From positions 1 through 8,128 of the forward strand of contig JAVEDA010000277.1 in NCBI GenBank assembly GCA_030841195.1: 8,128 nucleotides of DNA, given 5' to 3'. Positions 1 to 4,229 of the stretch are shown in pieces (position 1 is the stretch's first letter; each line of letters opens with the position of its first letter). Source of the stretch: Actinomycetota bacterium (lineage in GTDB: Bacteria; Actinomycetota; Actinomycetes; JACCUZ01). Position numbers and translations under genes: made by a program. The notes under the pieces were generated by a model, which saw only the letters and a list, made by a program, of their open reading frames with translations, did no database searches and was not told the origin of the DNA.

Positions 1-1012
1 TGCCGGCGGCCACGGCCGCGTCGACGTCCTCGGCGGTGAGGATCCCCCGGCGCAGCAGGTTGGCGCGCACCTGGTCCAGCGGGTCGCGGGCACGCCAGGA
101 GGTCTCCTCCTCGCGCGTGCGGTAGCGGAACGAGGAGCCCGGGAACGGACCGTTCTGGTGGAAGTAGCGGTAGACGTCGGCCTCGACCACGGTCGGCCCG
201 CGGCCGGCCCGCATGTGCTCCAGTGCCTCGGTCATCGTGAGGTGCACGGCGAGGGGGTCCATCCCGTCGACCTTCCAGCTCGGGATGCCGAAGCCCGGGC
301 CGCGGGCCGACAGGCGCGGCTCGCCGGTGGCCTCCTGGACGCTGGTCGACACGGCGTACTGGTTGTTCTCGATGAAGAAGCACAGCGGCAGGTGCCACGC
401 CGCGGCCAGGTTGAAGGTCTCCAGGGTCGAGCCGATGTTGGTCGCGCCGTCGCCGAAATACGTCACGGCCACTGCATCACTGCCGGACTTCCGGTGCGCC
501 CAGGCCGACCCCGCGGCCAACGGCACGCCGCCGCCGACGATCGCGTTGGTGCCGATCGCGCCGGCTTCGTGCCATTGCAGGTGCATGGAGCCGCCGCGGC
601 CGTGGCTGAAGCCGCGGTCCAGGCCGCAGATCTCGGCCAGGGTGCGCAGCAGGACCGCCCGCACATCGTCGGACACCGGGACGGTGGGGTCGATGCCCTT
701 GGGCTCGAGGTGCCCCAGCACCTTGGCCAGGAACTGGTGATGGCCGCGGTGCGAGCCGTTGACCGTGTCGGCACTCGTGAGAGAGAGCACCGAGCCGACG
801 GCACCGCCCTCCTGCCCGATGCTCGAGTGCGCCGGGCCGTGCACCAGCCCGTCTCCGGCCAGGGAGAGCACGTACTCCTCGAAGGTGCGGATGAGCACCA
901 GCTGGCTGAACATCGCGGTCAGCAGCGCCGGGTCGGCGGCGTCCCAGTCGGCCTCGGTGGTCACGATCTGGACCCACGGCACCGCGGGTTCGAGCTGGTT
1001 GCGCGTGCTCAT
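1..1012 (-). CDS. TPP-dependent 2-oxo-acid dehydrogenase E1, alpha subunit or alpha/beta fusion (partial)
   Basis: The first 337 residues are visible; the gene continues beyond the left edge. It resembles the E1 alpha component of branched-chain 2-oxo-acid, acetoin and pyruvate dehydrogenases, which use thiamine diphosphate to decarboxylate a 2-oxo acid or cleave a diketone-type substrate in the cytoplasm. The TPP/Mg motif is clear: GDG at residues 187-189 and NN at 216-217, 26 residues apart. HGRGGSMHL (137-145) and HSSIGQEGG (62-70) match E1 alpha motifs. About 30 residues between HHQFLAKVLG and HGRGGSMH are longer than in common AcoA/BkdA proteins as I recall them. The visible end (DPLDQVRANLLRRGILTAEDV) is where a stand-alone alpha subunit normally nears its C-terminus, so the beta part is either fused or the next gene to the left. 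The ATG start at 1012 has GGGAG on the minus strand at 1022-1018, five bases upstream. It is divergent from the operon and shares its operator region. The family is secure; the substrate is not. Confidence 0.9.
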   Translation of the reverse strand, partial: MSTRNQLEPAVPWVQIVTTEADWDAADPALLTAMFSQLVLIRTFEEYVLSLAGDGLVHGPAHSSIGQEGGAVGSVLSLTSADTVNGSHRGHHQFLAKVLGHLEPKGIDPTVPVSDDVRAVLLRTLAEICGLDRGFSHGRGGSMHLQWHEAGAIGTNAIVGGGVPLAAGSAWAHRKSGSDAVAVTYFGDGATNIGSTLETFNLAAAWHLPLCFFIENNQYAVSTSVQEATGEPRLSARGPGFGIPSWKVDGMDPLAVHLTMTEALEHMRAGRGPTVVEADVYRYFHQNGPFPGSSFRYRTREEETSWRARDPLDQVRANLLRRGILTAEDVDAAVAAG

Positions 1013-1058
1013 GCGAGCTCCCGTCCGACGTGCGGTGAAGGAGCGAGTCTTCCACCTG

Positions 1059-1068
1059 TTGGATCCAA
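1059..1068. promoter_or_regulatory. Operator copy 1, TTGGATCCAA palindrome (E1 side)
   Basis: A perfect 10-base inverted repeat, TTGGATCCAA, whose flanks (G at 1058, T at 1069) do not extend the symmetry. GntR proteins of the FadR/FCD group typically bind short palindromes with TGG/CCA-type arms, such as the TTGGT-ACCAA class bound by LldR and PdhR, so this fits the operon's own regulator. It overlaps the -10/start region of the candidate minus-strand promoter, a position expected to repress E1. Binding is inferred. Confidence 0.65.
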
Positions 1069-1096
1069 TCTCAAGGTCTTGTGCCGATTCGGTCAC
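1068..1096 (-). promoter_or_regulatory. Candidate E1 promoter
   Basis: On the minus strand, GTGACC (1096-1091) is a possible -35 (four of six matches to TTGACA) and TGAGAT (1073-1068) a weak -10, with a 17-base spacer. Transcription would start near 1061, within operator copy 1, giving a leader of roughly 50 bases. The elements interleave with those of the plus-strand promoter, so the two could compete for polymerase. The weak -10 keeps confidence low. Confidence 0.3.
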
Positions 1097-1108
1097 CCGG
1101 ACTAGGCT
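1079..1108 (+). promoter_or_regulatory. Candidate operon promoter
   Basis: TTGTGC (1079-1084) could serve as -35 and TAGGCT (1103-1108) as -10, with an 18-base spacer. The -10 fits the TANNNT pattern of actinobacterial housekeeping promoters; the -35 is weak (three of six consensus bases). Transcription would begin near 1115, inside operator copy 2, leaving a leader of about 20 bases before the GTG at 1135. Confidence 0.4.
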
Positions 1109-1122
1109 TCTTGGATCCAAGA
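1109..1122. promoter_or_regulatory. Operator copy 2, extended TTGGATCCAA palindrome (operon side)
   Basis: The same 10-base core at 1111-1120 is extended here to a perfect 14-base palindrome, TCTTGGATCCAAGA. Its centre lies 52 bases from the centre of copy 1, close to five turns of B-DNA, so both sites would face the same side of the helix. It starts directly after the candidate -10 box of the operon promoter and ends four bases before the Shine-Dalgarno sequence. A bound dimer would therefore cover the transcription start. Assignment to the GntR/FCD protein is inference from family and position. Confidence 0.68.
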
Positions 1123-1125
1123 CGT

Positions 1126-1130
1126 GGAGG
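1126..1130 (+). promoter_or_regulatory. Ribosome binding site GGAGG for the VOC gene
   Basis: GGAGG lies four bases before the GTG at 1135, a slightly short but usable spacing. It decides the start. The nearby ATG at 1131 is in another frame, and the in-frame GTG at 1081 lies inside the promoter/operator region. Confidence 0.65.
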
Positions 1131-1134
1131 ATGC

Positions 1135-1644
1135 GTGCCGCGGACAATCCCCGGGCTGACCGGGGTCGACCACATCGGGTTCACCGTCCCCGACCTCGAG
1201 CAGGCCCGGACGTTCCTGGTCGACGTGCTCGGCTGCGAGTACATGTACAGCCTCGGGCCGTTCCGCCACGACGACACCGACTGGATGGCCGAGCACCTGG
1301 CCGTCGACCCGCGTGCGGTCATGGCACAGCTGCACTTCTTCCGCTGCGGCGGGCAGGCGATCTTCGAGGTGTTCCAGTACTCCGCGCCGGACCAGGACTG
1401 CGACCAGCCGCGCAACAGCGACATCGGTGGCCATCATGTCGCGCTCTACGTCGAGGACCTCGACGACGCCGTGGCCTTCCTGCACGAACAGGGGCTGACC
1501 GTCCTGGGTGACCCCACCTCGAGCACCGGCCCCTCGGAGGGGCAGCGCTGGGTCTACTTCCTGTCGCCGTGGGGGATGCAGTTCGAGCTGGTCTCCTACC
1601 CCGGCGGCAAGGCCTTCGACCGCCAGCGGGTGGCCGCGCAGTGA
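1135..1644 (+). CDS. VOC/glyoxalase-fold metalloenzyme
   Basis: A 169-residue protein of the vicinal oxygen chelate superfamily (glyoxalase I, extradiol dioxygenases, methylmalonyl-CoA and related epimerases). Two beta-alpha-beta-beta-beta modules are visible: GVDHIGFTVPDLEQA (10-24) opens the first and GGHHVALYVEDLDDA (98-112) the second. The four usual metal ligands can be placed: H13, E78 (in IFEVF), H101 and E151 (in MQFELV). An intact 2-His/2-Glu site points to an isomerase, epimerase or lyase acting through metal-bound vicinal oxygens. A typical extradiol dioxygenase would use a 2-His/1-Glu iron site instead. The segment RWVYFLSPWGMQFELVSYP is a well-kept C-terminal signature. The protein is cytoplasmic, with no signal peptide. 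It is the first gene of the operon and starts at GTG, selected by GGAGG. Its TGA stop overlaps the next gene's start. The fold is confident; the reaction is unknown. Confidence 0.88.
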   Translation: MPRTIPGLTGVDHIGFTVPDLEQARTFLVDVLGCEYMYSLGPFRHDDTDWMAEHLAVDPRAVMAQLHFFRCGGQAIFEVFQYSAPDQDCDQPRNSDIGGHHVALYVEDLDDAVAFLHEQGLTVLGDPTSSTGPSEGQRWVYFLSPWGMQFELVSYPGGKAFDRQRVAAQ

Positions 1645-2357
1645 CCGCAACCCTCGTCACCCCGGCGGCCTCCGAGCGCATCGCGACCCACTTGCGGGAG
1701 GCGATCCTGTCCGGCGAGATCGGTCCCGGCGAGCGGATCCGCCAAGAGGAGGTGGCCGAGCGGCTCGGCACCAGCCGGCTGCCGGTGCGCGAGGCGCTGC
1801 GGATGCTCGAGGCCGAGGGGCTCACCGAGCACACGGCCAACAAGGGCGCCCGGGTCCCCGCCCTCGACCGGCACGAGCTCGACGTGCTGTACCAGATGCG
1901 CGAGCGGCTCGAGCCGCTCGCGCTGACCGAGAGCATCCCGCATCTCACCAGCGGCCAGGTCCGGGAGCTGGAGGGCCTGGCCGACCTGATCGCCGCCGAC
2001 ACCGACCTCAGCGAGTTCCTGGTCCTGGACCGGGCCTTCCACCTGGGCTCGTACGCCGGGTGCGGCACCGAGCACCTACTGGCGACGGTGACCCGGATGT
2101 GGAACTCGACGCAGCCCTACCGCCGGATGTTCATGACCCTGGGCGGACCGGACCGCCGCTGGATCGTCGACCACGAGCACCGGTTGATCCTGGATGCGAT
2201 CAAGCGGCAGGACAGTGTCGATGCCGAGCGGTTCCTCTCCGGCCACATCCGCCGGACCAGGATCGAGCTCGACCAGCATCCTGAGCTGTTCGGCGGTCCG
2301 CACCGCGCCGGGCGTGCCCGCATCAGCGGAACAACCACAACCCGGAGGCAGGCATGA
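1641..2357 (+). CDS. GntR-family transcriptional regulator, FCD (FadR C-terminal) subfamily
   Basis: A 238-residue regulator. The N-terminal winged helix-turn-helix spans about residues 11-73, with the GntR signatures LREAILSGEIGPGERI and RLGTSRLPVREALRMLEAEGL. The C-terminal all-helical FCD domain (about 78-210) has the expected metal/ligand-binding residues: D130 and H134 (LDRAFH), H180 (HEHRLILDAI) and H202 (SGHIRR). Such FCD proteins usually bind a metal ion and a small carboxylate effector and act as dimeric repressors of nearby catabolic genes. The GTG start at 1641 forms a GTGA overlap with the VOC stop. An earlier in-frame GTG at 1569 would add 24 residues unlike GntR proteins and overlap the VOC gene by 76 bases, so it is less likely. 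There is no strong Shine-Dalgarno sequence, suggesting translational coupling. Because it is the second gene of the operon it probably controls, negative autoregulation is expected through the palindromes at 1059-1068 and 1109-1122. Confidence 0.92.
   Translation: MTATLVTPAASERIATHLREAILSGEIGPGERIRQEEVAERLGTSRLPVREALRMLEAEGLTEHTANKGARVPALDRHELDVLYQMRERLEPLALTESIPHLTSGQVRELEGLADLIAADTDLSEFLVLDRAFHLGSYAGCGTEHLLATVTRMWNSTQPYRRMFMTLGGPDRRWIVDHEHRLILDAIKRQDSVDAERFLSGHIRRTRIELDQHPELFGGPHRAGRARISGTTTTRRQA
2344..2348 (+). promoter_or_regulatory. Ribosome binding site GGAGG for the CMD-family gene
   Basis: GGAGG sits inside the last codons of the regulator gene, five bases before the ATG at 2354. Of the five overlapping junctions in the operon this is the only one with a strong Shine-Dalgarno sequence, so the CMD-family gene may be translated more independently than its neighbours. 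Confidence 0.6.
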
Positions 2358-2974
2358 CACCGCGGATCAGCTACGTCCCCGTCGAGTCGATGGACCCGCG
2401 GATGCAGGAGGAGATTCACCGCTGCGCCCGGGAGGGCACGCCGCGACCCGAGTCCTCAGCAGTCCGCGCGCATGCCCCCAACGCGTTCTGGGCCTTCGCC
2501 GACTCCTGGCAGGCCATCTTCCACAGCGGCGTGCTGGACCACAGCGTCAAGGAGCTCTGCCGGGTCTACGTCTCGCGCACGGTGAAGTGCGAGTTCTGCG
2601 GCAACCAGCGGTCGACCAAGGCCACCACCGCGGGGCTGCTCGAGCAGCAGTACGACGAGCTGCTCAACTTCGAGTCCAGCGACCGCTACGACGACCGGCA
2701 GAAGGCCGCCCTGGCCTACACCGAGGCGATCGCCTGGCGGCTGGACACCGACGACGCCTTCTGGGCCCGGATGCGTGAGCACTTCAGCGAGCCCGAGCTG
2801 GTCGAGCTGGGCTGCTTCGTCGGGCTGACCTTCGGCCAGCAGAGCTGGTTGCGGATGCTCGACATCGAGCACCACCAGGTGCTCCCTGGGACCGACGCGA
2901 GCATGGCGCCGGGGTTCGAGGACGCTACGACGCTCGCGGCCAGCAAGGCCGCCGACAGCTACTGGGCGCGGTGA
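2354..2974 (+). CDS. Carboxymuconolactone decarboxylase (CMD)-like protein
   Basis: A 206-residue, mostly helical cytoplasmic protein of the CMD/AhpD-like superfamily. The core helix carries SRTVKCEFCGNQRS with a CxxC pair at C79 and C82, followed by RQKAALAYTEAIAW (115-128) and ELVELGCFVGLTFGQQSWLRML (148-169), which follow the CMD pattern. AhpD peroxidases carry a Glu before and a His four residues after the CxxC pair; here the residue four after C82 is R86 and there is no nearby His. It is therefore unlikely to be a standard AhpD alkylhydroperoxidase and may instead be a decarboxylase, hydrolase or isomerase of a pathway intermediate. Length is normal for the two-part CMD proteins seen in actinobacteria. 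The ATG at 2354 overlaps the regulator's stop (ATGA) and is preceded by GGAGG. The next gene overlaps its own stop. Family confident; reaction unknown. Confidence 0.85.
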   Translation: MTPRISYVPVESMDPRMQEEIHRCAREGTPRPESSAVRAHAPNAFWAFADSWQAIFHSGVLDHSVKELCRVYVSRTVKCEFCGNQRSTKATTAGLLEQQYDELLNFESSDRYDDRQKAALAYTEAIAWRLDTDDAFWARMREHFSEPELVELGCFVGLTFGQQSWLRMLDIEHHQVLPGTDASMAPGFEDATTLAASKAADSYWAR

Positions 2975-3729
2975 GCGGAACCAGCCCGCTCGACCTGGCC
3001 GTGATCGTCGCCGCCATCGCTGTCGGCGCCTTCATCAAGGGGGCGACCGGGGGCGGGCTGCCGCAGGTCGCGATCCCGGTGATGGCGCCGTTCATCGGTG
3101 TCGAGCACGCGGTGGTGCTGATGGCGATCCCCGGCATCGTCTCCAACGGCTGGCTGGTCCGGTCACACCGAGCCGAGCTGTCACGCACCCGCGACCTGCC
3201 CGCTCTCGTCGCCACCAGCATCGTCGGTGCCGTCATCGGCACCGTCGCGCTGAAGTCGCTGGACGGCCGGGCCTTGTCCGCGGCGCTCGTGGTCGTCATC
3301 GTGGCCTACATCGTGATCGTGCTGGTGCACCCGGGCTTCCGGCTGCCGCCTCGGTTCACCCGGGTCGCCTCTCCACCGGTCGGGCTGGTGGCCGGCGGGC
3401 TGCAGGGCTCCACCGGCATCTCCGGTCCGCTGCTCACGACGTACCTGCACGGCTACCAGCTGCTGCCACGCGCCTACGTCTTCTCCCTCGCGGTGCTGTT
3501 CTGCGTGGGCGCGGTCGTGCAGACCGTCACGCTGGCCGTCGTGGGTCTCTACACCGGGTCGCGGCTGGTCGAGAGCCTGCTCACCCTGATCCCGATCGTG
3601 CTCTTCCTGCCGGCCGGGTCGTGGGCCGCCAAGCGGCTGTCCCGCGAGACGTTCCAGCGGGTCACGCTGGTGCTCGTGGCGGCCTCCGCGCTCTCGCTGC
3701 TGCACGACGTCCTGACGGGCACGTCATGA
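2971..3729 (+). CDS. TauE/SafE-family membrane permease (DUF81)
   Basis: A 252-residue polytopic membrane protein with about eight hydrophobic segments, roughly at residues 8-28, 41-60, 78-96, 102-120, 136-156, 166-192, 197-215 and 230-247. The inverted two-half architecture of the TauE/SafE family shows in the paired glycine-rich loops FIKGATGGGLPQVAIP (21-36) and GLQGSTGISGPLL (143-155). Characterised relatives move sulfite, sulfoacetate or other small organic anions across the cytoplasmic membrane, but most members have no known substrate. Lying between catabolic enzyme genes, it most plausibly imports the pathway substrate or exports an anionic product; this is inference. The GTG start at 2971 overlaps the upstream stop (GTGA) with no clear Shine-Dalgarno sequence, so coupled translation is likely. 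Its own stop overlaps the next start. No sulfonate-specific enzyme is visible nearby, so a sulfite role is not supported by context. Confidence 0.88.
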   Translation: MSGTSPLDLAVIVAAIAVGAFIKGATGGGLPQVAIPVMAPFIGVEHAVVLMAIPGIVSNGWLVRSHRAELSRTRDLPALVATSIVGAVIGTVALKSLDGRALSAALVVVIVAYIVIVLVHPGFRLPPRFTRVASPPVGLVAGGLQGSTGISGPLLTTYLHGYQLLPRAYVFSLAVLFCVGAVVQTVTLAVVGLYTGSRLVESLLTLIPIVLFLPAGSWAAKRLSRETFQRVTLVLVAASALSLLHDVLTGTS

Positions 3730-4229
3730 GCGGGCCGACGACCTACTCGCTGACGGTCAACGGTCGTGCGGTCGAGGTGCAGGCCGACGACGACGCCCCG
3801 TTGCTGCACGTGCTTCGCCACGACCTCGGTCTGGCCGGCCCGCGGTTCGGCTGCGGCGTCGGGCTCTGCGGTGCCTGCTTCGTGCTGCTCGACGGCAGCC
3901 CGGCACCGTCCTGCGACACCCCCATGTGGTCGGTCATCGGCAAGACCGTCGTCACGGTCGAGGGCCTCGCCGACGGCGACTCACTTCACCCGGTGCAGCA
4001 GGCCTTCCTCGACGAGCAGGCCGCGCAGTGCGGCTTCTGCGTCTCCGGCGTACTGGTCAGCGCGGCGGCGCTGCTCGCCGCCGAGCCCCGGCCGACCGAG
4101 GAGCAGGTCGCCGGGTCGTTGGACCGCAACCTGTGCCGGTGCGGCGTGCAGCGCCGGATGGTGGCTGCCGTTCTGCGCGCCGCAACCGGTGCCGGACCCG
4201 ACGGTCACTCGCCCGGTGATGAGTCATGA
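3726..4229 (+). CDS. [2Fe-2S] subunit of a molybdenum hydroxylase (IorA/CoxS-like)
   Basis: The 167-residue small subunit of a xanthine-oxidase-family hydroxylase. Both iron-sulfur clusters are complete. The N-terminal plant-ferredoxin-type cluster has C43, C48, C51 and C63 (GCGVGLCGAC, then PSC). The C-terminal helical domain has C102 and C105 (QCGFC) plus C137 and C139 (LCRC). It passes electrons from the molybdenum centre of the partner encoded next. Length and lack of an FAD domain match the small subunits of isoquinoline 1-oxidoreductase and CO dehydrogenase. The downstream large subunit favours the isoquinoline-type group. The sequence VSG after CGFC replaces the TPG seen in many xanthine and CO dehydrogenases. 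The ATG at 3726 overlaps the permease stop (ATGA). The stretch upstream of this ATG in the same frame lacks ferredoxin similarity and lies inside the permease gene. No signal peptide, so it is cytoplasmic. Confidence 0.94.
   Translation: MSGPTTYSLTVNGRAVEVQADDDAPLLHVLRHDLGLAGPRFGCGVGLCGACFVLLDGSPAPSCDTPMWSVIGKTVVTVEGLADGDSLHPVQQAFLDEQAAQCGFCVSGVLVSAAALLAAEPRPTEEQVAGSLDRNLCRCGVQRRMVAAVLRAATGAGPDGHSPGDES

Larger units (their letters stand above)
1013..1134. promoter_or_regulatory. Divergent intergenic control region
   Basis: This 122-base gap between the divergent E1 gene and the six-gene operon is the only real non-coding stretch in the window. It contains two identical palindromes, candidate promoters facing both ways, and a ribosome binding site for each flanking gene. 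It is less GC-rich than the genes on either side. The next gene but one encodes a GntR/FCD regulator, so this is the natural place for that protein to act. I saw no riboswitch-like or attenuator-like structure. Confidence 0.8.

Noticed and set aside
158..1105. Long plus-strand open frame opposite the E1 gene
   Set aside because: It is antisense to a strong E1 alpha coding frame. Its product is Arg/Gly/Val-rich with no recognisable domain, typical of GC-rich shadow frames.
1081..1134. GTG at 1081 as an earlier start of the VOC gene
   Set aside because: It would place coding sequence across the -10 box and operator, and the extra 18 residues are not VOC-like. GGAGG points to 1135.
1131..1511. 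ATG at 1131 next to the Shine-Dalgarno sequence
   Set aside because: It is only one base from GGAGG and out of frame with the VOC protein. The frame it opens encodes no recognisable product.
1733..1742. Palindrome GCGGATCCGC inside the regulator gene, repeated at 5641-5650 in the large subunit
   Set aside because: It shares GGATCC with the operators but lacks the TTGG/CCAA arms, and lies in coding sequence where common codons explain it.
3621..3725. N-terminal extension of the [2Fe-2S] subunit from an upstream in-frame start
   Set aside because: These 35 codons lie inside the permease gene and show no ferredoxin similarity. The ATG at 3726 fits the operon's overlap pattern.
2971..3729. Reading the permease as evidence for sulfonate or taurine metabolism
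   Set aside because: TauE/SafE proteins are functionally diverse, and no sulfonate-processing enzyme is visible in the window.
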